The notes: generated by a model from the letters alone, not told the origin. A DNA stretch of 64,000 bases from Mediterraneibacter gnavus ATCC 29149 (GCF_008121495.1 NZ_CP043051.1:1398501-1462500), one strand, 5' to 3'. Positions 44,359 to 54,033 are shown, counted from the first letter of the stretch. Translations and numbers: made by a program.

Positions 44359-46620
44359 GTGGAAGGGGAAAAACTACAGATTTTAAAAACATATTTTGGA
44401 TACGATTCATTTCGTCCGGGCCAGGAGGAGATCATCGATCAGATTTTGGCGGGAAGAGATGCGCTTGCCATTATGCCTACCGGAGCCGGAAAATCATTAT
44501 GCTATCAGGTTCCGGCATTGATGATGCGGGGAATTACGATCGTGATCTCCCCTTTGATCTCTTTGATGATGGATCAGGTGAAGGCGTTGAATGAAGCCGG
44601 GATTCATGCCGCATATATCAACAGCTCTCTGACAGAAAACCAGGTTGCAAAGGCTTTGGAATTTGCAAAAGCGGGACGATACAAAATCGTCTATGTGGCG
44701 CCGGAGCGTCTGGAGACTCCAAGGTTTCTCGACTTTGCCTGTCATGCCGAAATCTCTATGGTGACGATTGACGAGGCACACTGTATTTCTCAGTGGGGAC
44801 AGGATTTCAGACCGAGTTATGTGCGGATTGTTTCATTTATCCGCCAGCTTCCTGTCCGTCCGATCGTGACAGCCTTTACTGCCACGGCAACAAAGCGTGT
44901 ACAGACAGACATCCGGGAAGTACTGAAGCTGCAGAATCCTTATGTGGCAGTGACAGGATTTGACCGGGAAAATTTGTATTTTGAGGTGCAGAGAACAAAA
45001 GAGAAAAAAGAAAGAATCCGGGAGTATCTGGAAAAACATTCGGATGAAAGCGGAATTATTTACTGTGCCACAAGAAAGAATGTGGATGAACTTTACCTGT
45101 TTCTGGAAAGTGCGGGATTTTCAGTGGGCAGATATCACGCGGGAATGGGCAATGAGGCAAGAAAGAGCAGTCAGGAGGATTTTATTTACGATCGGATCCA
45201 GGTGATGATCGCAACCAATGCGTTTGGAATGGGGATTGATAAGTCCAATGTCCGGTATGTCCTGCATTACAATATGCCCCAAAGTCTGGAAAATTATTAT
45301 CAGGAAGCGGGAAGAGCCGGACGGGATTCGGAGCCGTCAGAATGCATCATTTACTATTCGCCTCAGGACGTCGTTATCAATCAGTTTCTGCTGGAAAGCA
45401 AGGAAAACTATGGAGAATACACAGCGGAAGAGATGCAGAATATCCAGGTGCAGGATCGGGAGCGGCTTCAGAAGATGACAACCTACTGTACGACTACGGG
45501 ATGCCTGCGAAATTATATTCTCGGTTATTTTGGGGAACAGGCAAAAGAGCTCTGTGGAAACTGCTCCAACTGTCTGGAGGAACTGGAAGAGATGGATGCA
45601 ACAGAAGCGGCAGCAGATGTGATTGAATGCGTCCGTGAGTCCGGGCAGAGATTCGGGGTGAACATGATAGCAGGCACGCTGCTCGGCGAAAATACTGCAA
45701 AAATCCGAAATTACCGGATGAACGACAATCTTTGTTATGGAAAACAAAGCAAAATCGGACAGGAACGCATCAAAGAGATCATTCAGGCGATGCTGGAGCG
45801 AGGCTATCTGTGCCAGACAAAAGATAAATACGCATTACTGAAGCTCACAGATACATCAGAAGAATTGCTTCAAGGGACGGATCCGTTTGTGATCGCATAC
45901 AGAAAAGCGGAAGTACAGAAAACATCTGCAAGGCGAGGTGTGAAAGGACTGGGAGACCTGAGTGAAAAAGCGCAGCATCTGTTTGAAGAACTCCGAAAGC
46001 TGCGCAGCGAACTGGCAAAAGAAAAATCCATTCCGCCGTATATGGTGGCATCTGATAAGACGCTTCATGATATGTGCGTGAAAATCCCTCTCACAAAAGA
46101 AGAAATGCTGACAGCTAACGGGATGGGCGCCAGAAAACTGGAACAGTATGGGGAGGCGTTTTTATACTGCATTCGTGATATTACGAATGGAGATAAGGCG
46201 GCATACGGAGCCGAGGAAACGAACTATGGTGCTTCAGAGATTCCGCTGACAGAGCGGGCAAAAAAAGGAAGAAAAGAGGCATTTCATCTGACAGAGGAAA
46301 TGGAACAGCAGATCGCTTTTGTCACGGAGACGACAATCAGCGAATTCGTGGCATCTATCAATGCACTGCGGGATGAAAAGACGATGAAGCGTCTGACGAT
46401 CAAATCCATTATTGAGGAACTTCTGGCAGAAGGGTATCTGGAGCAGAAGTTCTGGAACGGATACAGCAGAACCTTTCTGACAGAAAAAGGAGAAGCGCTG
46501 GGCATCCGGGCAGAAGAGAGGGAAAGTCAGAACGGAAATCTGTACGATGTCTTTTTATACGGGGAAAAAGCTCAGCAGTATGTGGTAGAGTTATTAAAAA
46601 GAAACACTACAGCGGACTGA
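44359..46620 (+). CDS. recQ: ATP-dependent DNA helicase RecQ
   Basis: 753 aa. SF2 helicase: motif 0 FRPGQEEIID, Walker A PTGAGKSLCYQ, DEAH box TIDEAHCISQWGQDFRPSY (aromatic-rich loop), FTATAT, motif V/VI ATNAFGMGIDKSNVR and QEAGRAGRDS. Zinc-binding RQC part with CLRNYILGYFGE...CGNCSNC, then winged helix, an HRDC domain (LFEELRKLRSELAKEKSIPPY) and an extra C-terminal winged-helix-like tail of ~130 residues. GTG 44359 follows GAGAGGAGG; the frame is open further upstream inside the preceding gene, but without a site. It unwinds recombination and fork intermediates. Confidence 0.93.
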   Translation: MEGEKLQILKTYFGYDSFRPGQEEIIDQILAGRDALAIMPTGAGKSLCYQVPALMMRGITIVISPLISLMMDQVKALNEAGIHAAYINSSLTENQVAKALEFAKAGRYKIVYVAPERLETPRFLDFACHAEISMVTIDEAHCISQWGQDFRPSYVRIVSFIRQLPVRPIVTAFTATATKRVQTDIREVLKLQNPYVAVTGFDRENLYFEVQRTKEKKERIREYLEKHSDESGIIYCATRKNVDELYLFLESAGFSVGRYHAGMGNEARKSSQEDFIYDRIQVMIATNAFGMGIDKSNVRYVLHYNMPQSLENYYQEAGRAGRDSEPSECIIYYSPQDVVINQFLLESKENYGEYTAEEMQNIQVQDRERLQKMTTYCTTTGCLRNYILGYFGEQAKELCGNCSNCLEELEEMDATEAAADVIECVRESGQRFGVNMIAGTLLGENTAKIRNYRMNDNLCYGKQSKIGQERIKEIIQAMLERGYLCQTKDKYALLKLTDTSEELLQGTDPFVIAYRKAEVQKTSARRGVKGLGDLSEKAQHLFEELRKLRSELAKEKSIPPYMVASDKTLHDMCVKIPLTKEEMLTANGMGARKLEQYGEAFLYCIRDITNGDKAAYGAEETNYGASEIPLTERAKKGRKEAFHLTEEMEQQIAFVTETTISEFVASINALRDEKTMKRLTIKSIIEELLAEGYLEQKFWNGYSRTFLTEKGEALGIRAEERESQNGNLYDVFLYGEKAQQYVVELLKRNTTAD

Positions 46621-47527
46621 TTCCGGCAAATCCGCTCCAGATACAGGACAGTGTAAATAAAATTCCAAAAACGGAAGTAAAATATAAAAATAACAGTTTC
46701 CCCGTATTGTGAGACTCGCTGCTGCAGATGCGGGGAATGGAGCGGTATTTTCGAAGCAGGAGCACAATTCCAAGGATGACGAGCAGATTGGTGATCACAT
46801 TGTACAGGATATTTCCGCTGTTGCCAGGCATTATGCCTGCAATACGGGGCAGAACATCTCCCAGGATCAGATTGTTGGAAATATGCAAAAGGAGACTGTA
46901 CCAGATCGAGTATTCCATAGCGATATATCCAAGGATCAGTCCGGCAGCCATTGCAAAAGGAATCTGTGCAAAATTTCCGTGCATGAGAGCAAAGGCAAGT
47001 GAGGAGGCCAAAAGTGCGAACCACTTGCCGAAAGGCTCCAATGTCTTTAAAACAGCACCGCGGAAAATGAATTCCTCGATCAGCGGAGCAGCAAATCCGG
47101 AGTAGAGAAGCATAGAGATCGTAACAGAGCCTCCCGTAGCAGCTTCCAGAGAACGCGCAAATGTAAAACCGAAGTGCTGTGCTCCCATTTCCATAAGTAC
47201 ATAAAGAACGGAAGAAGCGTTCTGTGCGATCATAAAAATCCCGAAAAAGCTGAGAAATTTTCCCGGGCTCATATGAGAATGTACCGGAAAAATCTGCGTA
47301 CGGAAAAAGGAAGGTCTGCGCCATATGACAAAGATCCCGAGACAGAGAAAGCCGGAGATCAGATACCAGACAGCTCCGTCATTAAAATGTTCGTCAACCG
47401 GAAACAGCCGGTACATCGCCATCATGATCAAAAAAGTGAGTTGGCCAAATAAGATCTTGTAAAGAAAAATCATACCGTTTGTTTTATTAAATTCACGTCG
47501 AATCCATCGTTTTTCAAATTTATCCAT
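46607..47527 (-). CDS. CPBP-family intramembrane metalloprotease
   Basis: 306 aa, about eight membrane helices. Catalytic motifs of the Abi/CAAX-like family: EEFIFRGAVL (EExxxR, about 165-171), FALMHGNFAQIPFA (FxxxH) and LLHISNNLILGD (HxxxN/D). Such proteins process membrane proteins or protect against bacteriocins. ATG follows AAGGTGA. Its 3' end overlaps the convergent recQ by 14 bp. Substrate unknown. Confidence 0.88.
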   Translation of the reverse strand: MDKFEKRWIRREFNKTNGMIFLYKILFGQLTFLIMMAMYRLFPVDEHFNDGAVWYLISGFLCLGIFVIWRRPSFFRTQIFPVHSHMSPGKFLSFFGIFMIAQNASSVLYVLMEMGAQHFGFTFARSLEAATGGSVTISMLLYSGFAAPLIEEFIFRGAVLKTLEPFGKWFALLASSLAFALMHGNFAQIPFAMAAGLILGYIAMEYSIWYSLLLHISNNLILGDVLPRIAGIMPGNSGNILYNVITNLLVILGIVLLLRKYRSIPRICSSESHNTGKLLFLYFTSVFGILFTLSCIWSGFAGISPL

Positions 47528-47643
47528 AAAATCACCTTGTCAAATCAAATTATTTTCTACATTTGTTCCTTATCATATCATGGATTTTTCTTTTGAACAG
47601 CAAATTCACAGAAAGTTCTTCTGATTTCCTGTAAAAATTTACT

Positions 47644-47671
47644 TGAAAATAATTATCAATTATGGTAGCAT
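47644..47671 (+). promoter_or_regulatory. Fur-box-like operator within a promoter
   Basis: TGAAAATAATTATCA (47644-47658) matches the Fur 7-1-7 core TGATAATNATTATCA at all but one specified position. It overlaps TTGAAA (47643-47648), 17-bp spacer, TAGCAT (47666-47671). This would place the downstream four-gene operon under iron (Fur) control. Confidence 0.6.
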
Positions 47672-47742
47672 CACTTTGTTAGTTGAGACTATTGAAAAAT
47701 AGATGATAAAAACTTTTGGTAGAAGTGAAAAAAGGAGAGCGT

Positions 47743-48129
47743 ATGAGAAAAAACCCATTGAAAATGTTATGGCTGGCAGCAGCGTTTTTATGTCTTGGAA
47801 TCGGAGCAGTGGGAGTGATCCTGCCGATTTTGCCGACAACTCCATTCTTGCTGGTGGCATCTTTTTGTTTTGCAAGAGGATCGGAAAGATTTCACAAGTG
47901 GTTTATGGGGACGAAGCTTTACAAAAATCATCTGGACAGCTTTGTAAAGGAGCGTGCCATGACATTAAAGACAAAGCTGTGTATTCTGCTTCCGGCATCC
48001 GCAATGCTGATGTGTGCATTTTTTATGATGAGCAATCTGCCGGGGCGTATTTTTATTCTTCTGCTGATCCTTTTTAAATATGTATATTTCTTTACAAAAA
48101 TCAAGACGATCAGAATTGAGGCGGCTTAA
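47743..48129 (+). CDS. YbaN/DUF454-family membrane protein
   Basis: 128 aa. Two to three membrane helices (MLWLAAAFLCLGIGAVGVIL, LCILLPASAMLMCAFFMM). The DUF454 signature ILPILPTTPFLLVASFCFARGSERFHKWF is clear (about 25-53). Function unknown in the family. ATG 47743 follows AAAGGAG. First gene of an operon: the stop is adjacent to the next ATG. Confidence 0.88.
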   Translation: MRKNPLKMLWLAAAFLCLGIGAVGVILPILPTTPFLLVASFCFARGSERFHKWFMGTKLYKNHLDSFVKERAMTLKTKLCILLPASAMLMCAFFMMSNLPGRIFILLLILFKYVYFFTKIKTIRIEAA

Positions 48130-48507
48130 ATGAAAGATATAAAAAAGAGTCAGCAAGTGCAGAACAAACGGGAAAAAGAAAAGCAGATCGTGGATCTGAT
48201 GATCCACCTTTATTGCCGGAAAAAACATAAAACTGTGGAAAAACATCATGGACTGTGCGAGGAGTGTGAAAAACTCAGAGACTATGCCGCAATGCGTGTG
48301 GATAAATGTCCGTTTATGGAGACAAAGACATTCTGCAGTAACTGCAGGGTACATTGTTACAAGCCGCAGATGAGAGAAGAAATTCGAAATGTGATGCGGT
48401 TTGCCGGACCGAGAATGTTATTTTATCATCCAATCATGGCAATCCGGCACGTGATCACTTCTGCAAAAGAAAAAAAGAGAATGGGAAGGAAAGAAACATA
48501 TGATTAA
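48130..48507 (+). CDS. Nitrous oxide-stimulated promoter family protein (YgbA-like)
   Basis: 125 aa. Cysteine/histidine pattern of YgbA: CRKKH, HHGLCEECEKLRDYAAMR, KCPFMETKTFCSNCRVHCYKP, with PRMLFYHPIMAIRH at the end. E. coli ygbA belongs to the NsrR nitric-oxide regulon; the protein probably binds a metal or Fe-S cluster. It follows the DUF454 gene with no gap and overlaps the first ABC gene by 8 bp. A Fur-like site in front of the operon suggests iron as well as, or instead of, NO control. Confidence 0.88.
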   Translation: MKDIKKSQQVQNKREKEKQIVDLMIHLYCRKKHKTVEKHHGLCEECEKLRDYAAMRVDKCPFMETKTFCSNCRVHCYKPQMREEIRNVMRFAGPRMLFYHPIMAIRHVITSAKEKKRMGRKETYD

Positions 48508-50233
48508 GACGAGACTACTCAAGCTGTTGAAGGGCTCGGGAAAATATATCGGAGCTAATATTTTCTGGCAGTGGATCGCACTGCTGTTTCAGATCGCAGC
48601 AGTGTTTGCGGCAGGAAATATGATCCAGCAGCTGTTTGAAAAAACATTGGATCAGCAGGTGATGCTGCAAACGGCAGGAATTGTGATCCTGGCAATCTGT
48701 GCGCGTTTTCTGTGCGAAAAAGGAGCTGCATATGCCTCTTATCGGGCAAGTGCGGATGTAAAGACGGTTTTAAGAAAGCAGATTTATGAGAAGCTGCTGC
48801 GTTTGGGAGCGGCCTATAAAGAAAAGGTATCTACTTCCGAGGTGGTTCAGGTGTCTGCGGAAGGAGTCGAGCAGCTGGAGATTTATTATGGGAGATATCT
48901 TCCGCAGCTGTTCTACAGTCTGCTTGCACCGATCACATTGTTTGCGGTATTGTCACCGATCAGCATCAAGGCATGTATTGTGCTTCTTGTATGTGTACCG
49001 CTGATTCCGATGTCGATCGTGGCAGTACAGAAATTCGCAAAGAAACTGCTGAGCAAATACTGGGGAATCTATACAGAACTTGGTGACAGTTTCTTAGAGA
49101 ACCTGCAAGGACTCACAACCTTAAAGATTTATCAGGCAGATGAGCAAAAAGCCAAAGAAATGGACGACGAATCAGAGCGGTTTCGTAAGATCACGATGAA
49201 AGTGCTCACTATGCAGCTTAATTCTGTCAGTGTGATGGATATTGTAGCATATGGCGGAGCAGCAATTGGAATGATTGTGACTGTCAAAGAGTATCTGGCA
49301 GGAAATGTATCACTCGCAGGGGCGTTTACGATTATTCTGCTTGCATCTGAATTTTTCATTCCACTGCGTTTGCTGGGTTCTTTCTTCCACATTGCCATGA
49401 ACGGAATGTCGGCAAGTGACAAGATTTTTAAGATTCTGGATATGGAAGAGCCAAAACGGGGAGAGCACGAGATTGAGGGCGAACAGATGGACGTCACACT
49501 GCAGCATGTGGAATTTTCCTATGAGCCGGAGCGAAAGGTATTACGGGATATTTCGCTGACCATACCATCCGGAAAATTTGTCTCTCTGGTGGGTCTGTCC
49601 GGTTGTGGAAAAAGTACCATTGCGGCACTTTTGACAGGGAAGAATCGTACATTTTCGGGACAGATCCAGATCAATAATGTACCGATTCAGGAGATTAAAG
49701 AGTCCAGTCTGATGGATAAGATCACCTTGGTGAGACATAACAGTTATCTGTTCAAGGGAACGGTAGAAGAAAACCTGAAAATGGCGGATCCATCTGTGTC
49801 GAGAGAACAGATGGAAGCAGCGCTCAGGCAGGTAAATCTGTATGAGTTTTTGCAGGCACAAAATGGATTGAATACGATGCTGGAAGAACAGGGAAGTAAT
49901 TTTTCCGGCGGACAAAGACAGCGTCTTGCCATCGCCAGAGCACTTCTTCATGATACGCCGATGTATATTTTTGATGAGGCGGCATCCAATATTGATGTGG
50001 AAAGTGAGGATCAGATCATGGAAGTGATCCGGGAGCTGGCAAAGACGAAAACGATTCTGTTCATCTCTCACCGGCTTGCAAATGTGGTGGCATCTGATCA
50101 GATTTATATGTTGGAAAACGGTCAGATTACAGAGAGCGGCACACATGGAGAACTTATGAAAAAAGCAGGAAGCTATGCAAATATGTATCAGAAACAGCAG
50201 GAATTGTGTCAGGTAAGGGAGGGAAGAGCATGA
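48500..50233 (+). CDS. ABC half-transporter (CydD-like exporter subunit 1)
   Basis: 577 aa. Six-helix exporter domain, then ATPase with Walker A GLSGCGKSTIAALL, signature FSGGQRQRLAIARALL, Walker B MYIFDEAASNID and H-loop FISHRL. Coupled to the second half-transporter by ATGA overlap (50230-50233), so a heterodimer is likely. Closest known scheme is CydDC (export of cysteine/glutathione, heme-linked); cargo here is not determined. No cytochrome bd genes are in the window. Confidence 0.85.
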   Translation: MIKTRLLKLLKGSGKYIGANIFWQWIALLFQIAAVFAAGNMIQQLFEKTLDQQVMLQTAGIVILAICARFLCEKGAAYASYRASADVKTVLRKQIYEKLLRLGAAYKEKVSTSEVVQVSAEGVEQLEIYYGRYLPQLFYSLLAPITLFAVLSPISIKACIVLLVCVPLIPMSIVAVQKFAKKLLSKYWGIYTELGDSFLENLQGLTTLKIYQADEQKAKEMDDESERFRKITMKVLTMQLNSVSVMDIVAYGGAAIGMIVTVKEYLAGNVSLAGAFTIILLASEFFIPLRLLGSFFHIAMNGMSASDKIFKILDMEEPKRGEHEIEGEQMDVTLQHVEFSYEPERKVLRDISLTIPSGKFVSLVGLSGCGKSTIAALLTGKNRTFSGQIQINNVPIQEIKESSLMDKITLVRHNSYLFKGTVEENLKMADPSVSREQMEAALRQVNLYEFLQAQNGLNTMLEEQGSNFSGGQRQRLAIARALLHDTPMYIFDEAASNIDVESEDQIMEVIRELAKTKTILFISHRLANVVASDQIYMLENGQITESGTHGELMKKAGSYANMYQKQQELCQVREGRA

Positions 50234-51888
50234 AGCGAAGAAGTGGAATACAGATTATGGGAAAACTGATCGGACTGATCCGTCCCCTGATGCACGTTAT
50301 GGCAGCGGCGATTCTGCTAGGTGTTACAGGATATCTTTGTGCGATCTTTCTCACCGTACTGGCAGGAGTTGGAATCCTGCAGATTATGGGAATATGGCAG
50401 GGAGCTTCTCTGACGACATTGTTTGTCTGCCTTGCAGTGATCGCAGTACTGCGTGGAATTCTGCACTATGGAGAGCAGGCATGCAATCATTATATTGCGT
50501 TTAAGCTGCTGGCACTGATCCGTCACAAAGTATTTGCGGTTTTGAGAGAGCTCTGTCCTGCAAAACTGGACGGAAGAGACAAAGGAAACCTGATCTCGAT
50601 CATCACAACAGATATTGAGCTTCTGGAAGTATTTTATGCGCATACGATTTCGCCGATCGCAATCGCATTCCTGACATCCCTGATCATGGAAATTTTCTTT
50701 CTCCGATATCATGTGCTGATCGGTCTGTTCGCCCTTGTGGGATATCTTGCAATTGGAGTTCTGATGCCCATGTGGAATTCCAGACGAGGTTCAGAAAAAG
50801 GAATGGAATTTCGTACCCGTTTCGGGGATCTGAACAGCTTCGTTCTGAACAGTCTTCGCGGTCTGGATGAGACGATCCAGTATGGATGCGGAGAAAAACG
50901 GGAAGAGCAGATGGAACGCAAAAGTGTGGAACTGGATGCGAAACAGAAAGAAATGAAGAAACTGGAAGGAACACAAAGGGGAGGAACAAATGTCCTGATC
51001 CTGATTTTCTCTTTTGGAATGCTGTTCCTTACAACATGGCTGCATCAGCAGGGGGAGATCGGATTTGACGCAGTACTGCTCTGTACGATCCTGATGATGA
51101 GCTCTTTTGGACCGGTTGTTGCTCTGTCCAGTCTGTCAAACAATCTGATGCAGACACTGGCAAGTGGAGAGCGTGTGTTATCCCTTTTGGAAGAAGAACC
51201 GCAGATTGAAGAAGTATCCGGTCAGGCAACCGCAGAATTTGCAGATATCAATTGTGAAAACATTGATTTTGCTTATGAAGAAGAACAGATTTTAAAAGAC
51301 TATTCGATCTCGATTTCGAAAGGCAGCCGGATTGGAATCCATGGAAGAAGCGGTTCCGGAAAATCAACGCTGTTAAAGCTGCTGATGCGTTTTTATGATG
51401 TACACAGCGGAGTGATCCGAATGGGAGACAGAAAACTGTCCGGTATCAATACAAACGAGCTGCGTGATATGGAAAGCTATGTGACACAGGAGACGTGTCT
51501 GTTCCACGATTCAATCGCCAACAACATTGCGATCGCAAAGCCGGGGGCTTCCAGAGAAGAAATCGTAGAGGCAGCAAAAAAAGCATCTCTGCATGAATTT
51601 ATAGAAAGCCTTCCAAATGGATACGATACGCTGGTCGGAGAGTTGGGAGATACCCTTTCCGGAGGAGAAAAACAGAGGATCGGCGTGGCAAGAGCATTTC
51701 TGCACGATGCACCGCTTTTGCTTCTGGATGAGCCGACCAGCAATCTGGATTCTCTGAATGAAAGTATTATCTTAAGATCTCTGAAAAAAATGGGGAAAGA
51801 CAAGACTGTTATTTTAGTATCCCACAGAGAATCGACCATGGCTGTGGCGGAAAAGGTATATCAGATGGAAAACGGAAGGATTTCATAA
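50230..51888 (+). CDS. ABC half-transporter (CydC-like exporter subunit 2)
   Basis: 552 aa. Exporter membrane domain and ATPase with Walker A GRSGSGKSTLLKLL, signature LSGGEKQRIGVARAFL, Walker B LLLLDEPTSNLD. ATG 50230 follows AAGGGAGGG; the frame extends upstream to 50206 but without a better site. Last gene of the DUF454-YgbA-ABC-ABC operon. Confidence 0.86.
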   Translation: MKRRSGIQIMGKLIGLIRPLMHVMAAAILLGVTGYLCAIFLTVLAGVGILQIMGIWQGASLTTLFVCLAVIAVLRGILHYGEQACNHYIAFKLLALIRHKVFAVLRELCPAKLDGRDKGNLISIITTDIELLEVFYAHTISPIAIAFLTSLIMEIFFLRYHVLIGLFALVGYLAIGVLMPMWNSRRGSEKGMEFRTRFGDLNSFVLNSLRGLDETIQYGCGEKREEQMERKSVELDAKQKEMKKLEGTQRGGTNVLILIFSFGMLFLTTWLHQQGEIGFDAVLLCTILMMSSFGPVVALSSLSNNLMQTLASGERVLSLLEEEPQIEEVSGQATAEFADINCENIDFAYEEEQILKDYSISISKGSRIGIHGRSGSGKSTLLKLLMRFYDVHSGVIRMGDRKLSGINTNELRDMESYVTQETCLFHDSIANNIAIAKPGASREEIVEAAKKASLHEFIESLPNGYDTLVGELGDTLSGGEKQRIGVARAFLHDAPLLLLDEPTSNLDSLNESIILRSLKKMGKDKTVILVSHRESTMAVAEKVYQMENGRIS

Positions 51889-51975
51889 GAATCCGGAAAA
51901 CAGTTTCTTTTTTCGTGATGGTTGGCTATAATAGAAACAGTGAGAGTAAAATGACCGTAACGAAAGGAGAAACAT

Positions 51976-53349
51976 ATGAGTCAGTATGACGTGATCATTA
52001 TTGGAGCAGGTCCGGGAGGAATCTTTGCGGCATATGAGCTGGTGAAAGATGCACCGCAGCTGAAAATTGCGGTTCTGGAAGCGGGAAATCCTCTGGAGAA
52101 AAGAAAATGTCCGATTGACGGAGTGAAGGTAAAAAGCTGTATCAACTGCAAGACCTGTGCCATCATGAATGGATTTGGAGGCGCCGGAGCTTTTTCGGAT
52201 GGAAAATATAATATTACAAACGATTTTGGCGGAACATTGTACGAGTATATCGGAAAAGACACTGCCATTGATCTGATGCGCTATGTGGATGAGATCAATG
52301 TGGAATACGGTGGAAAAGGAACCAAGATGTATTCCACTGCAGGAAGCAAGTTCAAAAAGCTGTGTCTGCAGAATAAATTAAAGTTGTTGGAAGCATCTGT
52401 CCGTCATCTGGGAACAGATATCAACTATGTAGTCCTGGAAAATCTGTACGCAGAATTAAAAGATAAAGTAGAATTCCGTTTCAATTACTATGTGGACAAG
52501 CTGGAGAAGACAGAAAACGGCTATATCGTGACACATGGAGAAGACCGTGATGAATGCGAGAAGTGTATTGTTTCAGTAGGAAGAAGCGGAAGTAAATGGA
52601 TGGAAGAAGTCTGTCGCGACATGAAGATCCCGACAAAATCCAACCGTGTAGATCTTGGTGTCCGCGTAGAACTGCCGGCAGCAGTGTTCTCCCATTTGAC
52701 AGATGAACTGTATGAAAGCAAGATTGTATACCGTACAGAAAAATTTGAGGATAAAGTCCGTACATTCTGCATGAATCCATACGGAATCGTAGTAAATGAA
52801 AATACAAACGGAATCGTAACTGTAAACGGACACAGCTACGAAGATACAGAAAAGCAGACAGAAAATACAAACTTTGCACTGCTTGTGGCAAAGCATTTCT
52901 CAGAGCCGTTTAAAGACAGCAACGGATACGGAGAGAGTATTGCCAGACTGTCCAATATGCTGGGCGGCGGTGTGATCGTGCAGAGATTCGGTGACCTGAT
53001 CCGTGGAAGACGAAGCACCCATGACAGAATTGAGGATGGATTTGTCAGACCGACACTTGCGGCAGAGCCGGGAGACTTAAGCCTTGTGCTTCCGAAACGA
53101 ATCCTGGATGGAATTATCGAGATGATCTACGCACTGGATAAGATCGCTCCGGGTACAGCCAATGATGATACTTTGCTTTACGGTGTGGAAGTCAAGTTCT
53201 ATAATATGGAAGTAGAACTGGATGAACATCTGGAGACCATGTACAAAGGTCTGTACGTGATCGGTGACGGAAGTGGAGTGACACATTCTCTGTCCCATGC
53301 ATCAGCGAGTGGTGTGTATGTAGCGAGAGAGATTACAAAAGGGTTGTAA
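51976..53349 (+). CDS. FAD-dependent dehydrogenase / NAD(P)-FAD oxidoreductase
   Basis: 457 aa. N-terminal FAD motif VIIIGAGPGGIFAAYEL, a cysteine pair SCINCKTCAIMNGFGGAGAFSD (about 53-74) and C-terminal LYVIGDGSGVTHSLSHASASG. This is the conserved group of FAD-dependent dehydrogenases related to UDP-galactopyranose/HI0933-type flavoproteins; the substrate is unknown. ATG 51976 follows AAAGGAG; TATAAT at 51929 may be its -10 box. Monocistronic with its own terminator. Confidence 0.82.
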   Translation: MSQYDVIIIGAGPGGIFAAYELVKDAPQLKIAVLEAGNPLEKRKCPIDGVKVKSCINCKTCAIMNGFGGAGAFSDGKYNITNDFGGTLYEYIGKDTAIDLMRYVDEINVEYGGKGTKMYSTAGSKFKKLCLQNKLKLLEASVRHLGTDINYVVLENLYAELKDKVEFRFNYYVDKLEKTENGYIVTHGEDRDECEKCIVSVGRSGSKWMEEVCRDMKIPTKSNRVDLGVRVELPAAVFSHLTDELYESKIVYRTEKFEDKVRTFCMNPYGIVVNENTNGIVTVNGHSYEDTEKQTENTNFALLVAKHFSEPFKDSNGYGESIARLSNMLGGGVIVQRFGDLIRGRRSTHDRIEDGFVRPTLAAEPGDLSLVLPKRILDGIIEMIYALDKIAPGTANDDTLLYGVEVKFYNMEVELDEHLETMYKGLYVIGDGSGVTHSLSHASASGVYVAREITKGL

Positions 53350-53354
53350 AAAGA

Positions 53355-53394
53355 AAAGTGTACGGGCATTCCGAAAAGAGTGCTTGTACACTTT
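53355..53394 (+). terminator. Terminator of the FAD-dependent dehydrogenase gene
   Basis: AAAGTGTACGGGCA (53355-53368) pairs with TGCTTGTACACTTT (53381-53394), two G-T pairs. Confidence 0.78.
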
Positions 53395-53441
53395 GTTGTT
53401 AAAAAACAATAGAATTCCTCTGCATCTTTTTTGATAAGTAC

Positions 53442-53517
53442 TGCCTGATCAGGCATAGATTGCGTTGTGACATGCTTTTGAATATGGGGGATGTCCCGCT
53501 ATAATACCCAAAAGCAT
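53442..53517. repeat. Palindrome and hairpin cluster of unknown nature
   Basis: Perfect palindrome TGCCTGATCAGGCA (53442-53455); then ATGCTTTTG (53472-53480) / CAAAAGCAT (53509-53517) enclosing a GGGGGATGTCCC hairpin; then CCAGTAA/TTACTGG (53534-53551) followed by ATTTTTT. It adjoins the Rpn remnant. Confidence 0.45.
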
Positions 53518-53544
53518 AAGATAACTTGACAGTCCAGTAAAGAA

Positions 53545-54033
53545 TTACTGGATTTTTTGTATAAATTCTTCGATACTTTTTGATGTAGCTGCAATTTTTA
53601 ACCAGTTTTTCAGAACAGTTGCATCTGATTCCTCAAAGAGTTTCTTTTCAAGTTCTGGTGGTATAGATCCAAAATCTTCTAAAAAACTGCGTAATATAGA
53701 TTGACGCTCTTCTCTGCGTCCGGCCGCACGCTCATCTCTCAACATCTCTTCTAAAATCATGAAACGTTCCTCCATTTCACGGCTTTCCTTAATATGTCGG
53801 ATAGAATTCTGCAACTGCTTAACATAGATATCGTGGAAATCTTCCTGACTTTCTTTCAGGTCTGCCTTTACAAATTTCAAAAATATTACCAGTTCTTTTG
53901 GAACTTCCTCTGCATTCTCCCCGCGGGTACTGAGATAAATAATGCATCTTCCATCTTCCAGAGAAGTTTCATCAGATTCTTTACAGATAATGTTCGTTTT
54001 CCCATAGTTATTTCCCCCATCAGCAGAGGAATT
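53545..54033 (-). pseudogene. 5'-truncated Rpn-like nuclease/transposase gene
   Basis: The frame is open from 54033 (just after a TAG at 54036-54034) to the stop at 53545, about 162 codons. It encodes the C-terminal half of this family: TSLEDGRCIIYLSTRGENAE, VPKELVIFLKFVKADLKESQ, RREERQSILRSFLEDFG. The whole N-terminal nuclease core is missing and there is no start codon with a ribosome binding site; an internal TTG at 53880 is the first possible start. It is a decayed copy related in family to the genes at 22094 and 36738. Confidence 0.72.

Noticed and set aside
46607..46620. recQ/CPBP overlap as a regulatory antisense arrangement
   Set aside because: A 14-bp convergent overlap is common in compact genomes and needs no special explanation.
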